DNA of 64,000 bases, taken from Halomonas citrativorans. GTDB taxonomy: Bacteria > Pseudomonadota > Gammaproteobacteria > Pseudomonadales > Halomonadaceae. The position numbers and the translations under genes are program-made. Of this stretch, positions 1 through 8,499 are shown piece by piece; position 1 is the stretch's first letter; each line of letters begins with the position of its first letter. The stretch lies in the NCBI RefSeq assembly GCF_900163645.1, contig NZ_FUKM01000028.1:1-64000 (forward strand), written 5' to 3'. Under the pieces are notes generated by a model. It saw only the letters and a program-made list of their open reading frames with translations. It was not told the origin of the DNA and ran no database searches.

Positions 1-171
1 ACAAAGGTGAATCAATCCTGGCTCAAGGTTCAAACGAATGTACTGTGATACCTGCCTCACACCGTTACTTGAAAAGCAACGACATGAAGAGTATCGCTGT
101 GTTCGCCTGCCTTGATATCTGGTGACTTGTCACCCTCATCGGCAAACGCCCACATGAATTACCTGATCAAA
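1..171 (-). other. rRNA operon leader, downstream of boxA
   Basis: Read leftward, this stretch follows the boxA element at 172-183 and contains no ORF that looks real. It holds a perfect short inverted repeat (GGTGAC/GTCACC, 121-134). No mature 16S rRNA 5' end is visible, so the 16S gene, if present, starts to the left of position 1. The call rests on the promoter and boxA beside it. Confidence 0.6.
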
Positions 172-183
172 TTGTTAAAGAGC
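172..183 (-). promoter_or_regulatory. boxA antitermination element of rRNA leader
   Basis: On the minus strand this reads GCTCTTTAACAA, the classical gammaproteobacterial rRNA boxA bound by NusB/NusE for antitermination. It is followed by an AATTTGATCAGG-like stretch that resembles the sequence after boxA in other rRNA leaders. It lies about 35-45 bp downstream of a good promoter, so it belongs to an operon leader rather than a 16S-23S spacer. Confidence 0.8.
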
Positions 184-217
184 TACCGAAGGGCGCTGCC
201 CGTTCGATGTGGGGCGT

Positions 218-245
218 ATTCTACCCACTTTTCCTGATGGGTCAA
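218..245 (-). promoter_or_regulatory. rRNA operon promoter (P1-like)
   Basis: On the minus strand there is a -35 hexamer TTGACC (240-245), a 16-bp spacer and a -10 hexamer TAGAAT (218-223). An A/T-rich stretch upstream (about 246-275) could act as an UP element, and a G/C-rich discriminator follows the -10. Together with the boxA this is the signature of a growth-rate-controlled rRNA promoter firing leftward. It lies only about 80 bp beyond the stop codon of the adenine deaminase gene on the same strand, and I see no intrinsic terminator between them. Confidence 0.75.
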
Positions 246-322
246 CAACTTTTTGCAATTACTTTAAGCACTAGCGCATTCATACAAGAAGCCAAGTAAA
301 TAGCCCTTATACACTAGCCAGC

Positions 323-1324
323 CTAATATTTGACCACATCCAGGCGGGCCAGCAGTTCTTGGCGCCTGGGTTCGGTTGTAAAGGCTTCTTTTATCGCATT
401 ACGGTTAAGAATCAGGAAAGCCTCTTCATCCCAACCGAATGATTGAGCACAAGCGATGTGATTAGCCAATAGACCACCACCAAAGTAAGCCGGATCATCC
501 GAGCTAATCGTCACATTAAGCCCTTTATCAAGAAGGGCTGGCAGAGGATGATGGGTTAAGCTATCAACCACATTTAAGCTTACGTTGGATAAGGGGCATA
601 CGGTCAGCACGGTTTGCTTTTGATATAGACGCTCCACCGCCTCGTCACTCTCTAGACAGCGGATACCATGATCAATGCGGCACACATCAAGCAAATCCAA
701 TGCTTCAATGACATAGGAGGCCGGCCCCTCCTCTCCTGCATGAGCCACCCGAGCCAAGCCCAACTCTTGGGCGCGCTTAAAAACGGTAACGAATTTTGAG
801 GGTGGATGGTCGCGCTCAGCACTATCCAAACCAATTGCGTCAAGCTCGCTCCAGTAAGGTGCTGCCTGCTCCAGCACTTGAAGTGCCTCCTCGGCAGGCC
901 GGTCACGCAAAAAGGCCATGATCATTCCGACACTTAAATCCAGAGACTGCTCAGCCTCTTGCTTGGCACTCAGTAACCCAGACATGACCACGTCCAGAGA
1001 AACGCCGCGCTGTAGATGCGCCTGAGGATCAAAATGTATATCGATATGGACGACACCCTCACTACTAGCACGCTTGAAATAATCCATCGCCAAGTCATAA
1101 AAATCCTGCTCATGACGAAGAACGCTCATGCCCTGGAAATAGAGATTCAAGAAACCTTGTAGATCTTTAAACCGATAGGCTGCCTTGGCCTCCTCGACGG
1201 AGGAATAAGGTAACTCGATACCGTTTCGCTCTGCCAGAGCAAACATAAGCTCTGGCTCCAGCGAACCTTCAATATGCAAGTGAAGCTCAACCTTAGGGAG
1301 GTTACGTAAAAAATCCTGCATCAT
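323..1324 (-). CDS. Adenine deaminase (adenosine-deaminase-like family)
   Basis: A 333-residue metal-dependent hydrolase of the adenosine/adenine deaminase superfamily. The metal and catalytic residues are visible: HLH at 15-17, HAGEEG at 195-200 (His195, Glu198), IDHG with His219, and SSDDP with Asp276/277. The sequence is closer to the bacterial adenine deaminases typified by the Pseudomonas enzyme (HLHxEG, ERN, GHPPSKF-like segment DHPPSKF) than to true adenosine deaminase. It should therefore convert adenine to hypoxanthine plus ammonia in the cytoplasm. That fits the hypoxanthine, xanthine and adenine phosphoribosyltransferases elsewhere in the window. It is the last gene of the cyd operon, 26 bp after cydC. 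Two adjacent ATGs could serve as start after an AAGGA ribosome site; the outer one is given. Confidence 0.85.
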   Translation of the reverse strand: MMQDFLRNLPKVELHLHIEGSLEPELMFALAERNGIELPYSSVEEAKAAYRFKDLQGFLNLYFQGMSVLRHEQDFYDLAMDYFKRASSEGVVHIDIHFDPQAHLQRGVSLDVVMSGLLSAKQEAEQSLDLSVGMIMAFLRDRPAEEALQVLEQAAPYWSELDAIGLDSAERDHPPSKFVTVFKRAQELGLARVAHAGEEGPASYVIEALDLLDVCRIDHGIRCLESDEAVERLYQKQTVLTVCPLSNVSLNVVDSLTHHPLPALLDKGLNVTISSDDPAYFGGGLLANHIACAQSFGWDEEAFLILNRNAIKEAFTTEPRRQELLARLDVVKY

Positions 1325-1350
1325 TTTTCCTTAACGCCCAACTCAAGCGA

Positions 1351-3081
1351 TTACTTACCTGGGCTGAGCTTCCCGGCACTTAAGTGCCAGTGATGGGTTA
1401 TCTGTCGCGTTAGCAAGCGACCCACTTCATGATGAACAAAGAAGATGGTGGTGCGCCCGACTAACCAGCGAGAAAGCGTGTTGGCTACTATTACGGCTGT
1501 ATCATGATCAATCGCCGCAAAAGGCTCGTCTAAAATAACCACCGAAGGGTCCATGAGCAACAGCCGAGCCAGCGCCACACGCCGCGCCTGCCCACCAGAC
1601 AATTGCTGCCCTCGCTCACCTACGGGTGTTTGCAACTGGCCCGGAAGAGATTGAGCCCAACCATCGAGCGCTACTGCTTTCAGCACGTCCCAAAGCGCTT
1701 CATCATCAGCATCAGGATTCCCCAGGCGTAGATTCTCTTCCAAAGAAGCATCGAAAAGGTCGACCTGCTGGGTTAACAAAGCAATGCGCTGCGAACGCTC
1801 CTGCTCTGGCACAGCAGCAGGTACGCAGCCTCCTACATTAACCACACCTTTAGAAGGAGCAAGCCGCCCCGTCAAAAGCGCCGCCAGCGTACTTTTACCC
1901 GCACCTGAGCGCCCGGTAATGAGAGCCCACTCCCCCGCTGCCAAATGAAACGAAACACTATCAAGCGCTGGCATCAGGCTAGAAGGATAGCAGTGTGTGA
2001 CCCCCTGCATCTCAAGGCCAAGCTGCTGGTCAGAAAATGACTGTTGTTGACCCTGCTGCCCCTCGGACCCCAGTGCATTTAAACGCTCTGCCGCAGCGGC
2101 ACTGCCCCCCAAGTGAGCAAAAGCACCCGGAAGCGGTACAAAAACCTCATTCACACCTAGAATCACCAGCAGCAGCATCACCAGAATAGGCCCGGTTATT
2201 ACCCCACTCGCCACCAGCATACCACCCAGCCATACAACGCTTAACAGCAGCAGCCCGGTAATAACGCTAATGAGGCTATTCCCGATAGCAATACTTCGAC
2301 CAAGGCGTCGTTGATTATCAAGCGCTGCCTCTTCGTGCGCTTCCACATGCTGGCGATGCCAGTTAGCACTGCGATAGGCAATTAACTCAGCTGAGGCTTG
2401 CAACTGATCAACGACTAAACGGCGCAATCCCTCTTGGTCAGCCACTTGGCGATGACTATGTACATACCCTAAGCGCGCCATGCCATAGGTAACACTCGCC
2501 CACAGAATCAGCAGAGCCACGCCGACCCACAGCGCTAAAGCAGGCAACCAAATAGCAATAAAGAGGGTTAAACCCACAATAACTACCAAGCTAACCAGTG
2601 GTGGCATCAGCAAACGAAGATAAAGATTATCGAGAGCATCTATATCAGCGGTTAAACGCCCCAGCCAGTCACTGACACGCTCGCGCCGCAACGCCGCCTC
2701 ATCCAATCGCATAAGCTGACCAAACACGCGGTAGCGTAAATCTGCCAGAAGGCGAAGCACTGTATCGTGATTATAGAGACGTTCTATATAGCGGGCGACG
2801 GTACGTAATAGCGCAAAGAAGCGTATTCCTCCGCCTGGCACATACACATCCAACTGAACAGGTAAGCCAAGCAAAAAAGCGATACCCGCTAATGCACATG
2901 CGGTAATAAACCACCCAGAAAGGCCCAGCAGTGAAAGCCCCGCAGTAAGCGTTAAGCAAATAAGGAGCGCGCCGATCGCGAACCGCCTTCGACGCTTCAT
3001 CATTAACGCCACCCAGGGTGACAATGCCTGGTGCGCTTGGGACAGCTCACTTTTTTGTGAGGACGCATTAGGTTCCATCAC
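1351..3081 (-). CDS. cydC: Heterodimeric thiol exporter, ABC subunit CydC
   Basis: A 576-residue half-transporter: six predicted membrane segments in the first ~330 residues, then an ATPase domain with Walker A GRSGAGKST, signature LSGGQARR and Walker B VVILDEPFAAID. The membrane domain carries the CydC-like stretch LLRTVARYIERLYNHD, which separates it from CydD. With CydD it exports glutathione/cysteine to the periplasm, which is needed for cytochrome bd assembly. The start overlaps the end of cydD by 14 bp, implying translational coupling, and the gene follows cydAB in one operon. Confidence 0.9.
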   Translation of the reverse strand: MMEPNASSQKSELSQAHQALSPWVALMMKRRRRFAIGALLICLTLTAGLSLLGLSGWFITACALAGIAFLLGLPVQLDVYVPGGGIRFFALLRTVARYIERLYNHDTVLRLLADLRYRVFGQLMRLDEAALRRERVSDWLGRLTADIDALDNLYLRLLMPPLVSLVVIVGLTLFIAIWLPALALWVGVALLILWASVTYGMARLGYVHSHRQVADQEGLRRLVVDQLQASAELIAYRSANWHRQHVEAHEEAALDNQRRLGRSIAIGNSLISVITGLLLLSVVWLGGMLVASGVITGPILVMLLLVILGVNEVFVPLPGAFAHLGGSAAAAERLNALGSEGQQGQQQSFSDQQLGLEMQGVTHCYPSSLMPALDSVSFHLAAGEWALITGRSGAGKSTLAALLTGRLAPSKGVVNVGGCVPAAVPEQERSQRIALLTQQVDLFDASLEENLRLGNPDADDEALWDVLKAVALDGWAQSLPGQLQTPVGERGQQLSGGQARRVALARLLLMDPSVVILDEPFAAIDHDTAVIVANTLSRWLVGRTTIFFVHHEVGRLLTRQITHHWHLSAGKLSPGK

Positions 3082-4732
3082 GCACCTCCTTTAAACAGCC
3101 GTCCTGCATATAAAAGTGGAGCTGAGCCGCCCTGATCGCAGCCGGGTGATGCGTTGCCAGAATCATCGTACGCCCCTGTGCAGCCCATGCTAACAATGCA
3201 CTAATAACGAACGCTTCGGTTTCAGCATCCTGGCTTGCGGTGGGCTCATCGAGCAGGATTAAATCAGCATCACTTAGATAAATACGTGCCAACGCCAGCC
3301 GCTGGGCCTGACCACCCGACAACCCTACTCCGCGCTCTCCTATCATGGTATCCAAACCATCAGGCAATTGGTTTAGAAGCTCCTCCAGACCAGCCTGGTG
3401 AAGCGCTGAAAGCATTGCGGGAGTATCGGCATCAGGGTTTGCCAGCCGCAAGTTATCCGCCAAAGTGCCATGTAACAGGCCCGGCTGCTGGTCCAGCCAC
3501 GCGTAACGCGGCTGAGCTAACTGAAGCGTGCCGCTTGATGGCGTCAAAAAACCGGCCAATAACGCCAACAGTGTCGACTTCCCGCTCCCGGATGGACCAC
3601 TAATCGCAATGACACTGCCTTTTTTGATCGTCAGATCCATTGGCCCTAACACCCGACCGCGGATCGGGTAGTCAACGCTGACATTTTGCAGCACTGCAAT
3701 GTCGTTATCAGCTGCAGGCTCATCAAACGTACTTCGTTGTATGCTCGACTCATTCAGCACCATTACCAGGCTTTCTGCGGCACCTAAAGCAGTAGCACGA
3801 TCATGGTAGTGCTGTGACAAGGTGCGTAACGGCTGGAAAAACTCAGGAGCGAGCAGTAATACGGCTAAGCCCGTAAAGAGCGTTAAAGAGGGTGCAGGCC
3901 CGTACTCAATATATCCCAGTAAGCCAAACCCTACGTATATCGCTACTACGGCAATGGCTACCGAAGCGAAAAACTCGAGCACTGCAGAAGATAAAAAAGC
4001 CAAGCGCAGCGTTCGCATGCTTAAACGACGATAATCATCTGTTGCCCACCAAACTTCCTGATGAGCACTCGCCGTGCGACCGAATAGCTGAAGCGTCGAC
4101 ATTCCACGAACACGATCAAGAAAGTGGGCAGAGAGCCGTGCAACCGCTGCAAACTGATCCCGATTTATACGCTCAGCTCCCATACCTACTAGTGCCATGA
4201 ATAGCGGGATGATTGGCGCAGAAAGCAACAAGAAGAGAGCGACGACATAATCCAGTCGTAGCACCACCAATAGAATCAGTAGCGGTAAGAGCGATGTAAT
4301 TCTTAGCTGCGTATAGAAGCGAGAAAAATAGCCATCCAGTGCCTCTATATTTTCTACCGCCTGCGTCGCCAAGGCGCCGCTTTGATGATAAGCCAACCAC
4401 ACAGGACCCAATGTCCAGCATTTATCCAGCAGTTGACGTCGAGCGTACTGACGAATGCGCAGGCTAGCCTCCAGGCTTATTACCTCTTGCCCCCAAAGAC
4501 ATAGCCCTCGTCCAAGCACGCACAGCGCCAGCCCTATTAATACGTTTAAAAGCGGATAAGGCGCTTGCTGATGAACAACCAATTGTTCCACTATCCAAGC
4601 CAATCCCACTACAATAACAACCGTTTGAACCCCAGCTAAAATGCCAAGAAAAGCGGCGAGATTTAATCTTCGCCGCTCTAAAGTTGCCAGCATTTTTAAC
4701 CAGGAGCGCGCGGTTAACGACTGCTCCGTCAT
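3068..4732 (-). CDS. cydD: Heterodimeric thiol exporter, ABC subunit CydD
   Basis: A 554-residue ABC half-transporter with an N-terminal six-helix membrane domain and a C-terminal ATPase (Walker A GPSGSGKST, signature LSGGQAQRLALAR, Walker B LILLDEPTAS). The segment LLAPEFFQPLRTLSQHYHD at the end of the membrane domain is characteristic of CydD. It pairs with CydC to export reduced thiols required for haem insertion into cytochrome bd. It begins 15 bp after cydB and overlaps cydC, giving the order cydA-cydB-cydD-cydC. Confidence 0.9.
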   Translation of the reverse strand: MTEQSLTARSWLKMLATLERRRLNLAAFLGILAGVQTVVIVVGLAWIVEQLVVHQQAPYPLLNVLIGLALCVLGRGLCLWGQEVISLEASLRIRQYARRQLLDKCWTLGPVWLAYHQSGALATQAVENIEALDGYFSRFYTQLRITSLLPLLILLVVLRLDYVVALFLLLSAPIIPLFMALVGMGAERINRDQFAAVARLSAHFLDRVRGMSTLQLFGRTASAHQEVWWATDDYRRLSMRTLRLAFLSSAVLEFFASVAIAVVAIYVGFGLLGYIEYGPAPSLTLFTGLAVLLLAPEFFQPLRTLSQHYHDRATALGAAESLVMVLNESSIQRSTFDEPAADNDIAVLQNVSVDYPIRGRVLGPMDLTIKKGSVIAISGPSGSGKSTLLALLAGFLTPSSGTLQLAQPRYAWLDQQPGLLHGTLADNLRLANPDADTPAMLSALHQAGLEELLNQLPDGLDTMIGERGVGLSGGQAQRLALARIYLSDADLILLDEPTASQDAETEAFVISALLAWAAQGRTMILATHHPAAIRAAQLHFYMQDGCLKEVRDGT

Positions 4733-4747
4733 CTGATTGCCTCTGGC

Positions 4748-5749
4748 TTAATGATAACCTTCACCTACGCGCACCTTGCCGCGAAATACCCAATACGTCC
4801 ACGCGGTATACATCAGGATAAAGGGGATAACAAACAGCACACCAATCAACAAGAAAAGCTGTGACTCAGGTGCTGACGCCGCATCCCACAAGGTGTAGTT
4901 AGGCGGCACAATCATCGGCCATTGGCTCACGATCAAGCCCAGATAGGTAAATACATAAATACCGATAGTCGCAAGGAAGGGATAGCTCTCACGGCGCTGC
5001 TTTACCGAGCGGTATACAAGAAAGGCGAAGAAGAGCGCTAGCACTGGAAAAATCCAGATCAAGTGCAGATGACCAAACCAGCGATCCCAAACAAACGGGT
5101 TCACGAAAGGCGTCCAGATACTAACAATAGCAAAAACCACTAGCACCATGGCCAGCAGTATAGGCGTGATTTTATACGCCCAATCCTGTACGTGGCCTTC
5201 CGATTTTAAAATCAGCCAGGTTGAGCCCAAAAGCGCATAACCTGCCATAAGCCCCAAGCCTGTTAACACAGTAAACGGCGTTAACCAATCAAAGGCGCCC
5301 CCGGTATAAACAAAGTCTTCGGTTTGAAAACCCTGAATATATGCACCAACCACAGCGCCTTGAGCGAACGCAGCAACCGCAGAACCCCAGGCAAAGGAGC
5401 GATTCCACCAGTGGCGATTACGGCGCGACTTAAAGCGGAATTCGAACGAAATGCCACGAAAAATCAACCCTGCCAGCATCAAGAAAACACCGATATAGAG
5501 TGCCGGTAAGAAAATCGAGTAAACCAAGGGAAAAGCCGCTAACAAGCCAGCCCCTCCCAAGACCAGCCAAGTCTCGTTACCGTCCCAGACCGGTGCCACA
5601 GAGTTCATCATGACATCACGAGCCTCTTCATCAGGGGCAAAGGGAAATAGAATTCCCAAGCCAAGATCAAAGCCATCCATCAATACATACATGATGACGC
5701 CGAACCCGATAATGCCAGCCCAAATAATCGACAGATCAAACATTTCCAT
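4748..5749 (-). CDS. cydB: Cytochrome bd-type quinol oxidase subunit II
   Basis: A 333-residue multi-pass membrane protein beginning with the CydB-family motif region IGFGVIMYVLMDGFDLG and continuing with WDGNETWLVLGG. The length is close to the CioB branch (about 335 residues) and shorter than E. coli CydB. It is the structural partner of CydA in the oxygen-reducing quinol oxidase of the inner membrane. It starts 2 bp after cydA. No small CydX-type ORF fits in the 15 bp before cydD, as expected for the cyanide-insensitive (Cio) branch. Naming it cioB would be equally valid. Confidence 0.92.
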   Translation of the reverse strand: MEMFDLSIIWAGIIGFGVIMYVLMDGFDLGLGILFPFAPDEEARDVMMNSVAPVWDGNETWLVLGGAGLLAAFPLVYSIFLPALYIGVFLMLAGLIFRGISFEFRFKSRRNRHWWNRSFAWGSAVAAFAQGAVVGAYIQGFQTEDFVYTGGAFDWLTPFTVLTGLGLMAGYALLGSTWLILKSEGHVQDWAYKITPILLAMVLVVFAIVSIWTPFVNPFVWDRWFGHLHLIWIFPVLALFFAFLVYRSVKQRRESYPFLATIGIYVFTYLGLIVSQWPMIVPPNYTLWDAASAPESQLFLLIGVLFVIPFILMYTAWTYWVFRGKVRVGEGYH

Positions 5750-5751
5750 GA

Positions 5752-7167
5752 TTAGCTCCTCGCCGGATCAATGTCATCATCAAAAGGGGTGTGGGCGGCA
5801 GAGAGTGGCCGCTTGGGACGGTCAGCATCTCTATTAACGGACGCCTGTTCTTGCTCAGGCAACATGCCGTTGCGAACTACCCGGGTTAGATAGTAAATAC
5901 CAGCATAAAAAACCACCGCATATACCAGCACATACCCAATAAGCGTAAACAGCGCCATCCAACCTGTTAGTGAAGGTGTCACACCCTCTGCATGAGACAT
6001 GATGTTGTATACCAGCCAAGGGGACCGACCTACTTCGGTCACGATCCAGCCAGCCAGAACCGCAATGAAGGGTAAAGAAATCATGCTGACCAATGTTTTC
6101 AAAAACAGCTGGCTCTCATAAATACGTTGGTTGCGCCGCAAGAATAAGCCTACAAAGGAAACAGCAATCATTATTAAGGCAATGCCAACCATTACCCGAA
6201 ATGCCCAAAATACGATGGCAACAGGAGGCTGGTCTTCAGGTGGCACGGCAGTAAGCCCTGGAACTTCACCATGCATCGAATGGGTAAGTATGATACTGGC
6301 CACGTTAGGAATGCCAATCTCATAAAGATTTCTCTGCGCCTCTTGGTCCGGCAGCGCAAACAAGAGCAATGGCACGCTGGTAGATGTTTCCCAGTTCCCC
6401 TCCATTGCTGCGACCTTCGTTGGCTGATATTTGAGCGTATTCAACCCGTGGGAGTCGCCCACATACGCCTGAAGGGGCGTCAGGAAAAGCAGCAACCATA
6501 AGCACATGGAAAGCGCACGACGGTTAGCCTCTGGGTCTCTTCCACGCAACAAAAACCAGGCGCTAACGCCTGCCACGACAAACCCGCCGGTGATAAAGGA
6601 AGCTACAGCCATGTGTGCAAAGCGATGAGGGAAGGAAGGATTGAAAATCGCTTCAAACCAGGAAATCACATGAAAACGATTATCGATCAACTCAACGCCT
6701 GCCGGTGTATGCATCCAACTGTTTGCCGCCAGGATCCAGAACGCTGAAATAAAGGTGCCCAGCGCCACCAAGGCAGCCGCCATCAAATGGATACCCTGTG
6801 GCACTTTTCCACGGCCAAACAGCAATATGCCAAGGAAGGCAGCCTCAAGGAAGAAGGCTGTCACGACTTCATAACTGAGCAAGGGGCCTATAAAATTGGA
6901 GGTCGCCAGAGAGAAATTACTCCAGTTCGTACCGAACTGAAACGACATCACGATTCCCGACACCACCCCCATGCCAAAAACCACGGCAAATACTTTTGTC
7001 CAGAACAGTGCTAAACGGTCCCATGCAGGATTTTGCGTCTTAAAAAAAAGTGCTTGTAAAAGCGCAATATAAGAGGCTAACCCAATGGTGAAAACCGGAA
7101 AGATAGTGTGAAAACAGATAACAAACGCGAATTGTATTCGCGACAGCATTAAGGGATCGAGTTCCAT
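5752..7167 (-). CDS. cydA: Cytochrome bd-type quinol oxidase subunit I, short Q-loop (CioA type)
   Basis: A 471-residue membrane protein with the haem ligands of the family: His20 (FHTIFPV), His185 (HRFAHM) and Met326 (FWAFRVMVG). The quinol-binding loop (GDSHG at 237, QPTKVAAMEGNW at 248-259) lacks the long insertion of E. coli CydA, placing it with the CioA/short-loop enzymes. An odd point is GRSPW at 380-384, where the family usually has GRQPW. The C-terminal tail is hydrophilic (about 445-471). It heads the cydABDC-adenine deaminase operon and has an FNR/Anr-like site about 175 bp upstream, suggesting induction at low oxygen. Confidence 0.92.
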   Translation of the reverse strand: MELDPLMLSRIQFAFVICFHTIFPVFTIGLASYIALLQALFFKTQNPAWDRLALFWTKVFAVVFGMGVVSGIVMSFQFGTNWSNFSLATSNFIGPLLSYEVVTAFFLEAAFLGILLFGRGKVPQGIHLMAAALVALGTFISAFWILAANSWMHTPAGVELIDNRFHVISWFEAIFNPSFPHRFAHMAVASFITGGFVVAGVSAWFLLRGRDPEANRRALSMCLWLLLFLTPLQAYVGDSHGLNTLKYQPTKVAAMEGNWETSTSVPLLLFALPDQEAQRNLYEIGIPNVASIILTHSMHGEVPGLTAVPPEDQPPVAIVFWAFRVMVGIALIMIAVSFVGLFLRRNQRIYESQLFLKTLVSMISLPFIAVLAGWIVTEVGRSPWLVYNIMSHAEGVTPSLTGWMALFTLIGYVLVYAVVFYAGIYYLTRVVRNGMLPEQEQASVNRDADRPKRPLSAAHTPFDDDIDPARS

Positions 7168-7340
7168 TGCACGCTCCTAACCTGAATTAATACCCCAGTT
7201 TTTGTTAACGCAAGCTTAGCTGAAACTTAAAGATTCAGCCTTTAATTATAAGCATCTAGCCTGTTTTTTTTATTTATACTGCCATCTTACTGGCTTACAT
7301 CTCACTATACACCGATCTATCTTTCACAAAGCGTGTCGCA

Positions 7341-7354
7341 TTGACGCACATCAA
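7341..7354 (-). promoter_or_regulatory. FNR/Anr-like operator upstream of cydA
   Basis: On the minus strand this reads TTGATGTGCGTCAA, a 9/10 match to the FNR/Anr consensus TTGATnnnnATCAA. It is centred about 180 bp upstream of the cydA start. Possible -10 hexamers lie downstream on the same strand at 7314-7319 (TAGATC) or 7304-7309 (TATAGT). They would put the site about 40 or 50 bp before the transcription start, as in FNR-activated promoters. Confidence 0.6.
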
Positions 7355-7371
7355 ATAATGCCAATTATTCA

Positions 7372-8346
7372 TTAAGATAATACGACAACGCTTATCATAT
7401 ATCCGGTATATGCAATAAAAAGAGTAAAAAGCACAGCGCCTTCGAGGCGATTAATTCGCCGCGGACGTCCTTTCCAGGAAAATGCGAAAAGAACCATTAG
7501 CAGGGTCATGCAGGTCATAATACTCCAATCACGCACCAGCACTTCCCGCCCAGCATCAATAGGTGCAATAACCCCCGCAAGCCCCACTACAGCAAGGCTA
7601 TTAAACAAGTTAGAACCAACAACGTTACCCAGCACCATATCGTGCTCTTTACGGCGCAGCGCGCTAATCGAAGAAGCAAGCTCGGGCAGTGAGGTACCAA
7701 CGGCTACGACGGTTAGCCCGATAATCAAGTCACTCACGCCAAAACGTTGCGCAATTTCTACCGCTCCCCAAACCAACATACGCGAGCTTGCAACCAAAAA
7801 CACCAAACCAACCAACGTCCACATAATCGCTTTACCACGCGACATGGGGTTACTGTCCAGCGTCTCAGCGACTTCCTCAACCAGCGCGTCGTCCTTTTGC
7901 TTTTTTGAACGAAAGATGCTTACGCCGATAAATATGACGAGGGCCACCAATAAAAGAGCCGCTTCCCAGCGAGACACCCAACCATCCCAGAGCATAATCC
8001 CAGTGATCAGTGTGACCAGTATTAAAATCGGCATCTCTTTGCGGATAACGCTGGAGTGCACAGCTAACGGTGCAATGAGTGCAACAAAACCCAATACCAA
8101 GCCAATATTGGCAATATTGGAACCATAGGCATTCCCTACTGCAAGCCCGGGATTCCCCTGCAAGGCTGCCAATACTGACACCATCATCTCAGGGGCTGAG
8201 GTACCGAACCCAATGACCAACATACCAATCAATAAAGGCGAAAGACCGAGCCAACGTGACGTTGCAGCTGCGCCATCAATAAATTTCTCAGCACTCCAGA
8301 TGAGCAACACCAGTCCCATCGCTACAGCTACAAGTGGAAGCAACAT
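7372..8346 (-). CDS. Calcium/sodium antiporter, YrbG-type (CaCA family)
   Basis: A 324-residue inner-membrane protein built from two homologous halves of about five helices each. The two alpha-repeat motifs are visible: GFGTSAPEMMVSVLAA near residue 47, and AVGTSLPELASSISA with GNVVGSNLFNSLAVVG in the second half. The acidic residues in these motifs bind Na/Ca in the family. The loop between the halves is charged. It is divergent from pqiA and lies upstream of cydA on the same strand. I see no clear terminator between it and cydA. Confidence 0.85.
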   Translation of the reverse strand: MLLPLVAVAMGLVLLIWSAEKFIDGAAATSRWLGLSPLLIGMLVIGFGTSAPEMMVSVLAALQGNPGLAVGNAYGSNIANIGLVLGFVALIAPLAVHSSVIRKEMPILILVTLITGIMLWDGWVSRWEAALLLVALVIFIGVSIFRSKKQKDDALVEEVAETLDSNPMSRGKAIMWTLVGLVFLVASSRMLVWGAVEIAQRFGVSDLIIGLTVVAVGTSLPELASSISALRRKEHDMVLGNVVGSNLFNSLAVVGLAGVIAPIDAGREVLVRDWSIMTCMTLLMVLFAFSWKGRPRRINRLEGAVLFTLFIAYTGYMISVVVLS

Positions 8347-8499
8347 TTTATTTCCTTATGGCAGAATATTAGGCACTATCGCGGCTGCATCCTTGACTAA
8401 CCCTCCAGTCAGGTCAAGCATCGGGTTATGCCAGCATGGATCTATTTGGGTTTGATATAAAAAAGGCCTGGTGTTCATTCGGTTTACATCGCATTCGCA

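Noticed and set aside
4733..4747. A CydX-type small subunit after cydB
   Set aside because: Only 15 bp separate cydB and cydD; no room for the ~37-residue ORF.
7508..8128. A 206-codon plus-strand frame antisense to the Ca/Na antiporter
   Set aside because: Low-complexity Thr/Ser/Ile-rich shadow of a well-supported membrane protein gene.
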